Source: Streptomyces cacaoi
GTDB lineage: Bacteria > Actinomycetota > Actinomycetes > Streptomycetales > Streptomycetaceae
DNA: 64,000 nt
Direction of reading: 5' to 3'
Assembly (NCBI RefSeq): GCF_006539165.1
Contig: NZ_BJMM01000018.1
Coordinates: 1-64,000 of the forward strand
The translations under genes and the position numbers were made by a program. Positions 23,941-33,331 of this stretch are shown in pieces (position 1 is the first letter of the stretch; the number at the start of each line of letters is the position of its first letter). Below the pieces are notes generated by a model. It had not been told where the DNA came from and searched no databases. It was given only the letters and a program-made list of their open reading frames with translations.

Positions 23941-24678
23941 GTGCGCGAACCCCGCGATCCCTCCCTGCGAAGATCCGTCGCGCTCTTCCGTGCCTTCCTG
24001 CGTGAGCAGACCGACCCCGAGCACTGCTACGGGCTGCTCGCGCGGGACGCCGTCCGTCAGGTGGAGCGGCATGTTCCGCTGGCCGGCCGCACCGTGGTGG
24101 ACGTCGGCGGGGGCGGCGGGTGGTTCACGGAGGAGTTCCGCCGCAGGGGCGCGCACGCCTTCCTGTTCGAGCCCGATGTGCGCGAGCTGCACGCGGGCGG
24201 GCGCAGGCCGCTAGGCGCCGTCGTCGCCGACGGCTATCTGCTGCCGCTGGCGGACGCCACCGCCGATGTGTGCTTCTCGTCCAACGTGCTGGAGCACGTG
24301 GCCGATCCGCACACCTTCCTGTCCGAGATGGTGCGGGTGACCCGGCCCGGCGGGCTGATCTACGTCGCGTTCACCAACTGGTACTCGCCCTGGGGCGGTC
24401 ACGAGACCGCGCCCTGGCACTGGTTCGGAGCCGAGCGGGCCCGTGCGCGCTACCAGCGGCGCACGGGCCGCCCGGCCAAGCACACGCTCGGCGAGAACCT
24501 CTTCGCCGTGCACATCGGGCCCACCCTGCGGCACGTCCGCTCGCGCGAGGACGTGCGGCTGGTCGCGGCCCGCTCCCGCTACTGGCCCTTCCTCGCGCAC
24601 GCGGTCGCCCGCGTGCCGGGGCTGCGCGAGTTCGCCACCTGGAACCTCCTTCTCATCCTCCGGCGGTGTCCCTCATGA
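23941..24678 (+). CDS. Class I SAM-dependent methyltransferase
   Basis: A 245-residue methyltransferase. The SAM-binding motif I is VVDVGGGGGWFTEEF, the acidic end of strand 2 is FEPDV, and motif II/III regions are DVCFSSNVLEHVADPHTF and VTRPGGLIYVAF. A Trp/His-rich stretch (WYSPWGGHETAPWHWFG) probably shapes the acceptor site. It lies between two glycosyltransferase genes, so a sugar hydroxyl or lipid-linked sugar is the likely acceptor. The GTG at 23941 follows a GGTGAGGGG purine run. Its stop overlaps the next start (ATGA at 24675). Confidence 0.9.
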   Translation: MREPRDPSLRRSVALFRAFLREQTDPEHCYGLLARDAVRQVERHVPLAGRTVVDVGGGGGWFTEEFRRRGAHAFLFEPDVRELHAGGRRPLGAVVADGYLLPLADATADVCFSSNVLEHVADPHTFLSEMVRVTRPGGLIYVAFTNWYSPWGGHETAPWHWFGAERARARYQRRTGRPAKHTLGENLFAVHIGPTLRHVRSREDVRLVAARSRYWPFLAHAVARVPGLREFATWNLLLILRRCPS

Positions 24679-27600
24679 CCACGACCGTCCAGGCGCCACC
24701 CCAGACCCCGGCCCCGCAGCCCGAGCCCGTGCCGCCGCCGGACGGGCCGCGGGGCCGGTGGTGGCTGCTCGGCTTCTGGGCGGTCGTGTTCGCCGCCTTC
24801 CTGGCCGCGTCGCCGGGGAGGACGACGTTCGAGACGAAGCTGGGCGTGGCCGCCGACCCGTGGAGGTTCCTCGGCGATCTGGGCGAGCTGTGGCACAACA
24901 GGGGCGGCTTCGGCGGCATCGCCGACCAGTACGCCGGCTATCTGTTCCCCTCGCTGCCCTACTACGGGCTGACCGATCTCCTCCAGATCCCGACGTGGCT
25001 GGCCGAGCGGCTGTGGATGTCGCTCGTCGTCGCCGCCGCGTTCTGGGGAGCCCTGCGGCTGGCCGAGCGGTTCGGCACCGGGACGCCACGCACCCGGCTG
25101 ACGGCCGCCGTCTGCTACGCGCTGTGGCCGACGTACACCATCGTGGTCGGCTCCACCTCGGCCGCCGCGCTGCCCGGCGCCGTCCTGCCCTGGGTGCTGC
25201 TGCCGCTCACCTCGCGTTCGGTGGCGCCGCGGGTGGCCGCTGCCCGGTCGGCGCTGGCCATTCCCTTCATGGGCGGGGTCAACGCCGCCTCCACGCTCGC
25301 CGCGCTGCTGCCGGTCCTGCTGTACATCGCCACCCGCACGGGCCGCCCGCGCCGGGCCCTGCTGGCCTGGTGGCTGCCCGGGGTGGTGCTGGCGACGGTC
25401 TGGTGGTGGGTGCCGCTGCTGCTTCTGGGCGCGTACGGCGAGGACTTCATGCCGTACGTCGAGACGGCCGACACCACGACGAGCGCCATGTCGGCCACCG
25501 AGATGCTGCGCGGCGCCGGCAACTGGACGGCCTACCTCCACTTCGGGGAGCCGTGGCTGCCGGCCGGCTGGACCGTCGCCGCCGGCTGGCTCGCCGTCCT
25601 CGGCGGGGCCTTCGCCGCCGCGCTCGGCCTGGCCGGGCTCGCCCGCCGCGATCTGCCCGAGCGGCGCTGGCTGGTGCTCACCGCCCTCACCGTCACCGGC
25701 ATCGTGCTCGCCGGGTACGGCGGCGCGCTCGGCGCCCCCTTCGCCGAGCAGATCCAGGGCTGGCTGGACGGCTGGCTGCGCCCGTTCCGCAACATCTACA
25801 AGTTCCAGCCCGGGCTCGCCCTCGCCCTGTGCCTGGGGCTCGCGCACCTGCTCGGGGTCGCCCTCGACACCCGCGGCACGCGCCGGCTGCCCGGCCGCAG
25901 GCTGCTGCCGTGGGTCGCGGCGCTGGCCGTGCTGCCGGGGCTGTGCCTGCCCTACGTCAACGGGGACATCCTCCAGTCCGGCGGCTTCACGCAGCTGCCC
26001 CGGCACTGGCAGCAGACCGCGGACTGGCTGCGCGCACACTCCCCGCACACCCGTGCGTACGTCACCCCCGCCACCGCGCACGGCATCTACACCTGGGGCT
26101 CGCCCATCGACCAGCCGCTGGACGTGCTCGCCAAGTCGCCCTGGGCGCAGCGCGATTACGTCCCGTTCGGCACCCCGGGCAACCGGCGCGCGACCGACGC
26201 CGTCGAACAGGCGCTGATGAGCGGCGGCGAGGTGCCCGGGCTCGCCGACTACCTGGCGAGGGCCGGGCTCTACGACGTCGTCGTGCGCAACGACCTCGAT
26301 CCGGACCAGGCCGGATACGTCCCGCCGCAGACGGTCAAGCGGACGCTGGAGGCGTCCGGCTACCGCAAGGTCAAGGGCTTCGGGCCGACGCTGACCGGTG
26401 GACGCATCCCGCCGGACACCCCGCTCCAGGTCGCCGGCTTCTATCCGCGCCAGAAGGCCGTGGAGATCTACCGGCCGACGGGTGTCGAACGCCCCGGCAG
26501 GGTCGCGCTCCGGCCCGTCTCCGGCACGGCACAGCTCAGCGGCGGCCCGGAGGCGCTGCTTCCGCTCGCCGGTGACGCACGGCTCAAGGACCGCCCCGTG
26601 GTGCTCACCGGCGACCACCACCCGGGCCTGGGCACCCCGCCGCTCCAGGTGAACGGGGACGGGCTGCGCCGTGCCGACACCCGGTTCGGGCTCGTCAACA
26701 CCAACACCTCGCACACCTACACCGCCACGGAGCGCAACCACCCCGACAGCGTCCAGCGGCCGGGCAAGGAGCCCAAGCAGATCCTGCCGACCGAGGGCAC
26801 CGGCCACCAGACGACCTCGGTGCTGCGCGGGGCGCGCTCGGTGACGGCCTCCAGCAGCGGCAACTGGCTGTTCCATCTGCCGCAGTTCGAACCCGTCGGC
26901 GCGTTCGACGGGAACCCGGACACCGCGTGGGCCGAGGGCTCCGCCGGCGAACCGGAGGGCCAGTGGATCAAGATCGCCTTCCAGGGCGCCGTCGACGTGC
27001 CCGACCGGATCGAGCTGACCCCGCTGGCCGGGACGCCCTCCCGCGCCGCGCCCACCCGCGTCCGGATCGAGACCGACCACGGCGCCACCGAGGACATCCT
27101 CCGGCCGACCGGCGAGCAGCAGCGGGTCAAGGCCCCCAAGGGCGCCGCGCACTGGCTGAAGCTGACCATCACCGATGCCCAGACCCCGCGCGCCGGACTC
27201 TCCGGCGCCGGGTTCTCGGAGATCCGGATCCCCGGCGTCCAGGTCACCCGGCTGCTGAAGCTGCCCGCTGACGGCAAGAACACCGGCTCCGGCAGCGAAC
27301 TCGTCTCGCTGCACCGGGGCAGCGACCCCGGCGGGCTCGCCCCGGCCTCCGAAGAGCTGGGCCTGCACCGGCAGTTCGGCACCGCACAGCGCGGCACCTG
27401 GGACGTACGCGCCCGCGCCCTGCCGGTGCCGGGCGACGCACTGGACCAACTGCTGGACGAGGCCGCGCCCGGCTCCCGGGACCGCATCACCGCGACCGCC
27501 GACTCCACCGCGCGAACGGGCACCTCGCTCAGCGCCCGCAATCTGGTGGACGGCAATCTGTCCACGGCGTGGATCGCCGGGGACAAGCCGACGATCCATC

Positions 27601-29255
27601 TGCGCTGGCCGGAGAAGAAGAAGATCGACGAGATCGTGCTGGCGCCGGCCGGCGGCATCTCGGCCGCCGCGCAAGAGGTACGGATCAGCTCGCCGGACGG
27701 CGGGACGACGGCCGGAGTGGACAAGAACGGCCAGGCACGCTTCGAGCCGATCACCACCGACCGGCTGACGCTGACCGTCACGAAGACCCGGAAGCTGACC
27801 GTCCACAACCCGGTGGCCGACCGGAACCTCCAGCTGCCCGTCGGCCTCAACGAGGTCTACCTCCCGGCGCTGGACGAGTACCGCGTGCCCGCGCCCGGAC
27901 CCGACGAGACCTTCGAACTCCCCTGCGGCAAGGGCCCGATGCTCGCCGTCGACGGCACCCTGCACGCCACCCGGGCCCAGGGCAAGGTGCGCGATCTGAC
28001 CGAACGCCGGCCGGTCGACGTCGAACTGTGCGCGGGCGAGGCGCAGGACGGCCGCCTCTCGCTGGACTCCGGCACCCACACCGTCGAAGCCGGGCACACC
28101 GGCCCGCTGGCGCTCACCGACGTCACCTTCGGCCGGGGAGAGGACGGCGGCGCACGCGCGGCCGGCGCACGCGGCCGCGCGCCCGAGGAGCGCGGCAGCA
28201 CCGCCCGCGACTGGGCGGGCGACGAGCGCACCGTCGAGGTCGCCGACGGACCCGCCGCCTACCTCCAGACCCACGAGAACGCCAACGACGGCTGGAAGGC
28301 CACACTCGACGGCGAGGAACTGACCCCGCTCCGGCTCGACGGCTGGCAGCAGGGCTTCCTCGTGCCCGCCGGCAAGAAGGGCACCGTGCACCTGGAGTAC
28401 GAGCCGGCCGGCTGGTACCGGGGCGGCCTGCTCGCGGGCGGCCTGGGCATCGTCGCCCTGCTGGGCCTCGCCTTCGTCCGGATGCGCGCCGGCAGACCGC
28501 TCGGCGACGAGGACGCGCCCCCGCCGCCGGCCGGCTGGGTGCTGGGCACCGTCGCACTCACGCTGGTGCTGGCGCTGGTCTCCGGCCCGTACGCGCTGAT
28601 CGTGCCGGCGCTCGCGGTGGTGGCCCGGCTGCGCTCCCGGGTGCTGGTGCCCGTCGCGCTGGTCGCGATGGCGGGCGCGGGTGTGCTCGCGGCGCTCGGC
28701 GCGGCGGACGCGCTGGCCGAACAGCGCGGCGCCTACGGGCACGTGGCCCAGGCCCTCGCCCTGCTGGCCCTCGCCGCCGCCCTGGTGAGCCCGCCGCACC
28801 GCCGCCTGCCGGCGCAACACCCCGCACCCGCGCCCCCACCCGACCCGGACCCCGGCCCGCCGGACCCCGGACTCCCCGGCCACCCCGGACCTTCCGGCCC
28901 CCCTCAACCGGCGCCCGCACACCCGCCGTACGCCGACCCGTACGGGCCGGACCCCCAGGGCCCCGTCCCCTACGCGCCCGCCTCGCACGGAACCGCTCCG
29001 CACGGCCCCGGCCCGTACACCACCGCACCGCGAGGGCCCGAACCCCAGGGGGCCGGACCGTACGGACCCGGACCGCACGAGCGGTACGGACCCGGACCGC
29101 ACGAGCCCGGTCCGTACGCGCCCGGACCGCCCCAGGGAACCGGACCGTCCCAGGGAACCGGACCGTCCCACGGAACCGGACCGTCCGACCGGCACGAGCA
29201 CCGCACCGCGCGGCCCCCGCAGCCGCCCGGCCGGGGGGAGGAACCCACCGCATGA
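24675..29255 (+). CDS. AftD-like membrane glycosyltransferase (alpha-(1->3)-arabinofuranosyltransferase/DUF3367 family)
   Basis: A 1526-residue GT-C-type membrane enzyme. After a Pro-rich start, about ten hydrophobic segments fill residues 30-460; the first loop holds the family-like DPWRFLGDLGELWHNRGGFGGIADQYAGYLFP. A large external region follows with two discoidin-like (F5/8 type C) modules near residues 717-860 (GAFDGNPDTAWAEG) and 935-1050 (LVDGNLSTAWIAG). More membrane segments lie at about 1245-1370, then a Pro/Gly/Tyr repeat tail. In mycobacteria AftD adds arabinofuranose from decaprenyl-phosphoryl-arabinose to cell-wall arabinan. Streptomycetes lack mycobacterial arabinogalactan, so donor and acceptor here are unknown. 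ATGA overlaps join it to both neighbours. Confidence 0.9.
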   Translation: MTTTVQAPPQTPAPQPEPVPPPDGPRGRWWLLGFWAVVFAAFLAASPGRTTFETKLGVAADPWRFLGDLGELWHNRGGFGGIADQYAGYLFPSLPYYGLTDLLQIPTWLAERLWMSLVVAAAFWGALRLAERFGTGTPRTRLTAAVCYALWPTYTIVVGSTSAAALPGAVLPWVLLPLTSRSVAPRVAAARSALAIPFMGGVNAASTLAALLPVLLYIATRTGRPRRALLAWWLPGVVLATVWWWVPLLLLGAYGEDFMPYVETADTTTSAMSATEMLRGAGNWTAYLHFGEPWLPAGWTVAAGWLAVLGGAFAAALGLAGLARRDLPERRWLVLTALTVTGIVLAGYGGALGAPFAEQIQGWLDGWLRPFRNIYKFQPGLALALCLGLAHLLGVALDTRGTRRLPGRRLLPWVAALAVLPGLCLPYVNGDILQSGGFTQLPRHWQQTADWLRAHSPHTRAYVTPATAHGIYTWGSPIDQPLDVLAKSPWAQRDYVPFGTPGNRRATDAVEQALMSGGEVPGLADYLARAGLYDVVVRNDLDPDQAGYVPPQTVKRTLEASGYRKVKGFGPTLTGGRIPPDTPLQVAGFYPRQKAVEIYRPTGVERPGRVALRPVSGTAQLSGGPEALLPLAGDARLKDRPVVLTGDHHPGLGTPPLQVNGDGLRRADTRFGLVNTNTSHTYTATERNHPDSVQRPGKEPKQILPTEGTGHQTTSVLRGARSVTASSSGNWLFHLPQFEPVGAFDGNPDTAWAEGSAGEPEGQWIKIAFQGAVDVPDRIELTPLAGTPSRAAPTRVRIETDHGATEDILRPTGEQQRVKAPKGAAHWLKLTITDAQTPRAGLSGAGFSEIRIPGVQVTRLLKLPADGKNTGSGSELVSLHRGSDPGGLAPASEELGLHRQFGTAQRGTWDVRARALPVPGDALDQLLDEAAPGSRDRITATADSTARTGTSLSARNLVDGNLSTAWIAGDKPTIHLRWPEKKKIDEIVLAPAGGISAAAQEVRISSPDGGTTAGVDKNGQARFEPITTDRLTLTVTKTRKLTVHNPVADRNLQLPVGLNEVYLPALDEYRVPAPGPDETFELPCGKGPMLAVDGTLHATRAQGKVRDLTERRPVDVELCAGEAQDGRLSLDSGTHTVEAGHTGPLALTDVTFGRGEDGGARAAGARGRAPEERGSTARDWAGDERTVEVADGPAAYLQTHENANDGWKATLDGEELTPLRLDGWQQGFLVPAGKKGTVHLEYEPAGWYRGGLLAGGLGIVALLGLAFVRMRAGRPLGDEDAPPPPAGWVLGTVALTLVLALVSGPYALIVPALAVVARLRSRVLVPVALVAMAGAGVLAALGAADALAEQRGAYGHVAQALALLALAAALVSPPHRRLPAQHPAPAPPPDPDPGPPDPGLPGHPGPSGPPQPAPAHPPYADPYGPDPQGPVPYAPASHGTAPHGPGPYTTAPRGPEPQGAGPYGPGPHERYGPGPHEPGPYAPGPPQGTGPSQGTGPSHGTGPSDRHEHRTARPPQPPGRGEEPTA
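29124..29186 (+). repeat. 18-bp minisatellite in the 3' end of the AftD-like gene
   Basis: Three 18-bp units (29124-29141, 29142-29159, 29160-29177) plus half a fourth, differing by one or two bases, code for GPPQGT, GPSQGT, GPSHGT and GPS. The surrounding tail, from about 28810, is made of similar GPGPHE/GPYAPG units. Confidence 0.9.
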
Positions 29256-31228
29256 CCGCACCGCACCGGCACGCCGGAAACGCGCCCGCCGACGACGGCG
29301 CCGGCTCCCGGCCGCACGACGGCCCCCGCACGGCACACACCGGCGCGGGCGCCCGCCCGCGGACCGGGCCCGACGGCGGGCCGCGCGGCCGGGAGAACGG
29401 CCGGGAGAGGGAGCGGCGCATCCCCTTCCCCACCGTGGACGAGATCAGCCGGCACTGTCTGACGGACGACGAGCCGGAGACGGTGCACGTCGAGATCCAT
29501 CTCCCGTCGCGGCCCGAACCGGCCCGGCTGCGCGCCGCGTTCGCCGAGGCCATGAGCCGCCATCCGCGCGTCCTGGTCCGCCAGGCCCCCGCCCACTGGT
29601 GGCGTCCCCGGTACGAGTGGGTGCTGACGGACGGACCGGACACCGACCCCGTCGCCTACCCCGGCGGCACCCTGGAGGAGGCCAGACGGCGGGCGCTCAC
29701 CGACTGCCCGCCGCTGGACACCTCGCCACCGTTCCGCGCCGAGGTCGTCGAACACCCGCCCGGCTGGGTCCTGTTGCTCACCATCAACCACACGGCCCTG
29801 GACGGCCCGTCCTGTCTGCGCGTCGTGGCCACGGCTGCCGAGCTGTACGGCGGAGCCGACAACGCCCCGGCCCCGCCCCCCGTGCGTGCCGCGGCCCCCG
29901 CGCCGCCCGGCGGACAGCGGCCCGGCCGTACCGGCTCGCCCTGGGCACGCCCCGCCCGGGTCGCCGCCGACACCCGGCACCCCGGCGGACCGGACGGCTC
30001 CGGCAACGGGATGCTGATCGCGGACCTCCCGGTACCGGCCCGGCCCCCGCGCGAACCGGGCGAACCGGCCGCCTGGACCGTCAACGACCAGCTCCTGGTG
30101 GCCACCTGGCTGACGCTGGTCCGCTGGAACCACGCACACCGCGCGCCGCAGCGTCCGGTGCGGATCACCATGCCGGTCGACGACCGCCCGCGCACCGCCG
30201 AGATGCCGCTCGGCAACGGCACCCGGCTCGTCGAGGTCACCTTCGGCCCCCTGGAGCGCACGCTGCACGGACCGCTCACCGCCGACGGACCGCCCGACCC
30301 GGCCGCCGTCGCCCGTATGCTGCGCGCCACCGCCGCGCACACCCGCGCGCTGAAGTCCGCCGAGCGCCCCCAACTCGGCTTCAGCGGCGATCTGCTGACC
30401 GCGCCCGTACTGCCCGTGGGACTGCGCGCCGCCGGCATCCGCGCCCTGCGCCGCGCCGCCGGCCCCTGGGCCTCCAGCACGCTCCTGTCCAACATCGGCC
30501 GGGTGCCCTACCCGCTGGACTTCGGGGACGCCGGACGCGCACAGGCCGTCTGGTTCTCCGCGCCCGCCCGGATGCCGCGCGGCCTGTCCGTGACCACCGT
30601 CTCCACCGGCGGCCGGCTCCAACTGGCCCTGCGCTGGTCCCGCGCCCGACTGGACGACGAGGCCGGCGCCCGTCTGGGCGCCCTGTTCACCGAATCCCTC
30701 ACCGCCACCTCCTGGCACCCTCCCGAACCCGAACACCCCACTACCTCCGGACACCCCACCGCCTCGGGGCACCTTCCCGAGTCCCGACGCCCCGCCGCCT
30801 CCGGACGCCCCGGCACCTCCGAACGACCGGACGGCACCGGGCGGTCCGACGCCTCTGAGCAGCCCGACGCCCACGAACAGCCCCACGCCCGTGAACAGCC
30901 CGACGCCCCCGGCCGCCCCGGCACCTCCGAGCAGACGAGCGCCTCCGCTGGGCCCGACGCCCCCGCCGAGCCCAGCACCCCCACCCCGCCGGACACCCAC
31001 CGGAAGCCCGCCCCGGCCGACGCACCGGACGCGCCGGACCCAACGGATGCACCAGAGGCAGCAGACGCCACGGACGCGCCGATCACACCGGGCACACCGA
31101 TCACACCGGTCACTCCGGGCACGGACCCCGACCAGGGCCCCACCGCACACCAGGAGCGCCCACGCCGGGCCCCGCAGCGGGGCGACGGCCGGCTGCCGGA
31201 CGAGCCGACGAAGGAGGAGCGCGCATGA
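29252..31228 (+). CDS. Condensation/PapA-like acyltransferase with a long disordered tail
   Basis: A 658-residue protein. Residues about 60-490 resemble the chloramphenicol-acetyltransferase/condensation-domain fold. The catalytic HxxxDG is His180-Asp184 in INHTALDGPS (the first His of the usual HHxxxDG is Asn). A later segment (ASSTLLSNIGRVPYPLDFG) fits the second lobe. Residues 1-55 and about 490-658 are low complexity; the tail is made of SGHPTASGHLPES- and SEQPDAHEQPHA-like repeats. PapA-type enzymes acylate hydroxyls of lipids or sugars, so acylation of the glycan or its lipid carrier is the best guess. It overlaps the AftD-like gene by ATGA (29252) and the next methyltransferase likewise. 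Confidence 0.8.
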   Translation: MTAPHRHAGNAPADDGAGSRPHDGPRTAHTGAGARPRTGPDGGPRGRENGRERERRIPFPTVDEISRHCLTDDEPETVHVEIHLPSRPEPARLRAAFAEAMSRHPRVLVRQAPAHWWRPRYEWVLTDGPDTDPVAYPGGTLEEARRRALTDCPPLDTSPPFRAEVVEHPPGWVLLLTINHTALDGPSCLRVVATAAELYGGADNAPAPPPVRAAAPAPPGGQRPGRTGSPWARPARVAADTRHPGGPDGSGNGMLIADLPVPARPPREPGEPAAWTVNDQLLVATWLTLVRWNHAHRAPQRPVRITMPVDDRPRTAEMPLGNGTRLVEVTFGPLERTLHGPLTADGPPDPAAVARMLRATAAHTRALKSAERPQLGFSGDLLTAPVLPVGLRAAGIRALRRAAGPWASSTLLSNIGRVPYPLDFGDAGRAQAVWFSAPARMPRGLSVTTVSTGGRLQLALRWSRARLDDEAGARLGALFTESLTATSWHPPEPEHPTTSGHPTASGHLPESRRPAASGRPGTSERPDGTGRSDASEQPDAHEQPHAREQPDAPGRPGTSEQTSASAGPDAPAEPSTPTPPDTHRKPAPADAPDAPDPTDAPEAADATDAPITPGTPITPVTPGTDPDQGPTAHQERPRRAPQRGDGRLPDEPTKEERA

Positions 31229-32040
31229 CCCGCACCGCCCGTGCGGCCGACGCGGCGGCCGGAACGCCCGGCGCCGCGGACCCGGCCGGGCCGCCCCGCT
31301 CCCTGCACGCGCTGTACGAGGACCCGCGGACGCCGGTCGCCTCCGGCCCCGACCGGGCACGGCGGCAGGCGGCGCTGCTGGCCCGGGCGCTGGGCCCGGT
31401 GCCGTCGACCGTGCTGGACATCGGCTGCGGCGACGGCAGCGCGGCGGCCACCGCCTCCCGGCTGCTCGCCCGGCACCGGATCGTCGGCGTCGACTGGTCC
31501 CAGGACGCGCTGCGGCGGGCCGCCCGGCACCTGACCGCGGTACGCGGCGAACTCTCCGCCCCCGGGCTGCCGTTCGCCGACGGCTCCGCCGACGCGGTGC
31601 TGTTCTCCGAGGTCATCGAGCACCTCGTCGACCCGGACGCGGCCCTGGACGAGCTGCACCGGGTGCTGCGCCCGGGCGGGCATCTCCTGCTGTCCACCCC
31701 GAACCTCGCCGCCTGGTACAACCGCGCCCTGCTGCTGTTCGGCACCCAGCCGCTGTTCTCGGAGGTGTCCCTGCGCGGTATCCACGGCCGCCCCGGCAGC
31801 CAGGTCGTCGGCCATCTGCGGCTGTACACCGCCCGGGCGCTGCGTTCGATGCTGCCCGCCGCCGGGTTCCGCGTCGTCCGGGTGGCCGGAGCGCCCTACC
31901 ACGACGTGCCGCGCCCCTTCCGCCCGCTGGACCGCGCCGCCTGCCACGCGCCGTCCCTCGCCTCCATCCTGCTGGTGCACGCCCGGGCGGTGCCCCGGAA
32001 CGCCGGGACCGCCCCGCCTTCGGGACCGGGCGGGCGCTGA
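31225..32040 (+). CDS. Class I SAM-dependent methyltransferase (second of cluster)
   Basis: A 271-residue methyltransferase with motif I VLDIGCGDGSAAATASRL, strand-2 acid in VGVDWSQDAL, and EVIEHLVDPDAALDELHRVLRPGGHLLLSTPN. Its C-terminal part (HLRLYTARALRSMLPAAGFRVVRV) resembles methyltransferases near sugar and lipid biosynthesis genes. The start ATGA overlaps the stop of the condensation-like gene, and its TGA overlaps the transporter ATG (TGATG at 32038). The acceptor is unknown. It is not closely similar to the first methyltransferase of the cluster. Confidence 0.9.
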   Translation: MTRTARAADAAAGTPGAADPAGPPRSLHALYEDPRTPVASGPDRARRQAALLARALGPVPSTVLDIGCGDGSAAATASRLLARHRIVGVDWSQDALRRAARHLTAVRGELSAPGLPFADGSADAVLFSEVIEHLVDPDAALDELHRVLRPGGHLLLSTPNLAAWYNRALLLFGTQPLFSEVSLRGIHGRPGSQVVGHLRLYTARALRSMLPAAGFRVVRVAGAPYHDVPRPFRPLDRAACHAPSLASILLVHARAVPRNAGTAPPSGPGGR

Positions 32041-33095
32041 TGGTGTGGGGCGTCGCCGCTGCCCTGGTGGCCAATCTGCTGTTCAGCGCCGGCTTCGTCA
32101 TCGAGAAGCGTGCCCTGTCCGCGCTGCCGCCCCTGTCGGCCGGGCGCCCCGCGCGGCTGGTGCTGCACCTGCTGCGCAGCCCCCTGTGGATCCTGGGCGC
32201 CGCCGCCCTGCTGCTGGGCTTCGCCGCGCAGCTCCTCGTCTACCGCACCCTGCCGCTGGTGGCGGCGCAGGGCCTGTTCGTCACCGGTCTGGTGATGCTC
32301 CTGCTGCTGTCCGCGCTCTTCCTCGGCGAGCGTGCCAGCGGGCGGGAACGCCGGGGCATGGTCGCCATCGTGGCGGCGCTGGTCATGCTCGTCCTCTCGC
32401 TGCGCGACAGCACCGAGACGATCAGCCGTGCCGCCCCGGTCCCCGTCCTGCTCGCCCTCTGCGTGCCCTCGCTCGCGCTGGGCACGGTGCTGTTCCTGTC
32501 CGCCGAACGCCGCTCCCGCCGCCGCCACCGGCTGCCGACGGCCGGGGTCCCGTACGGGGTCGCCGTCGGCTTCCTGTACGGCGTCAGCTCGCTGGCGATC
32601 AAGGGGGTGGCGGGGCTGCTCGACCCCGCCGATCCGACCGGTACCGCGCGGGCCGTGCTCACCTCGCCCTATCCGTGGATCCTGCTGTTCACCGGCTCGA
32701 CGGGCCTCGTGTTCTCCCAGACGGCGCTCCAGCGCTGCCGGGCCTCGCTGATCGTGCCGGTGGTCACCACCGTCAACTTCCTGTTCGCCACCGTCAGCGG
32801 CACCGTCGCCTTCGACGAGCCGCTGCCCACCGAACCGCTCCGCCTCGGGCTGCGGCTGGGCGGCGCCGTCGTGGCCGTCGCCGTCCTGGTGGCCCTGCCC
32901 CGCCACGAACCCGGAGCGGACGCGGACGCCGGGACCCGCGCGCTCCCGGCCGCCCCCGCGCCCGCGCGTGCGGCCCTGCCGCCCGGCCCGTCCGCCTCCG
33001 CCGATCCGGACCCGCCCGCCCTGCCGCCGGCGGGCCGCCCGCTGTCCGCGACGCTGCGGCCCGCCCCGCCCGAACACGCTCCCGAAAGGCCCTGA
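32040..33095 (+). CDS. DMT/EamA-like multispanning transporter
   Basis: A 351-residue membrane protein with about nine to ten hydrophobic segments in residues 1-300 and a Pro/Ala-rich tail. It begins VWGVAAALVANLLFSAGFVIEKRAL. The two repeated halves each end in segments like FSQTALQRCRASLIVPVVTTVNFLFATVSGTVAFDEPL, typical of EamA-like drug/metabolite transporters. In envelope-glycan loci, proteins of this superfamily flip lipid-linked sugars (as with ArnE/ArnF), so a flippase role is a reasonable inference. Translationally coupled to the upstream methyltransferase gene through TGATG. Confidence 0.87.
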   Translation: MVWGVAAALVANLLFSAGFVIEKRALSALPPLSAGRPARLVLHLLRSPLWILGAAALLLGFAAQLLVYRTLPLVAAQGLFVTGLVMLLLLSALFLGERASGRERRGMVAIVAALVMLVLSLRDSTETISRAAPVPVLLALCVPSLALGTVLFLSAERRSRRRHRLPTAGVPYGVAVGFLYGVSSLAIKGVAGLLDPADPTGTARAVLTSPYPWILLFTGSTGLVFSQTALQRCRASLIVPVVTTVNFLFATVSGTVAFDEPLPTEPLRLGLRLGGAVVAVAVLVALPRHEPGADADAGTRALPAAPAPARAALPPGPSASADPDPPALPPAGRPLSATLRPAPPEHAPERP

Positions 33096-33097
33096 CC

Positions 33098-33331
33098 ATG
33101 CCGCTCTCCGCCGACGACCCCCTGCTGAAGATCCTCGCCTGCCCGCTGGACAAGGGACCCCTGCTGTACCTGGAGCCCGAAGAGGCCCTCTACAACCCGC
33201 GGTTGCGCCGCCGCTACCCCGTCGTGGACGGCATCCCCCAGCTCCTGCCGTCCTCCGGCGAGCAGGTCACCGAGGAGGAGCACACCCGGCTCCTCGGGCA
33301 CGCCGACGAACCGGAGGCCCCCTCCTCATGA
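33098..33331 (+). CDS. Trm112-like small protein with degenerate zinc site
   Basis: A 77-residue protein of the Trm112/YcaR (UPF0434) type: LLKILACPLDKGPLLYLEPEEALYNPRLRRRYPVVDGIPQLLP. Trm112 proteins stabilise or activate partner methyltransferases. The usual Cys-x2-Cys is reduced to CPLDKG, so zinc binding may be lost, as in several bacterial members. It lies 2 bp after the transporter gene, and its stop overlaps the FkbM methyltransferase start (ATGA at 33328). A methyltransferase partner within the cluster is therefore likely, most simply the FkbM protein. Confidence 0.88.
   Translation: MPLSADDPLLKILACPLDKGPLLYLEPEEALYNPRLRRRYPVVDGIPQLLPSSGEQVTEEEHTRLLGHADEPEAPSS

Noticed and set aside
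24579..29336. Very long open frame on the minus strand opposite the AftD-like gene
   Set aside because: It mirrors third-position G+C of the plus-strand gene, has no family similarity, is Gly/Arg/Ala/Gln-rich and overlaps a well supported gene along its whole length.
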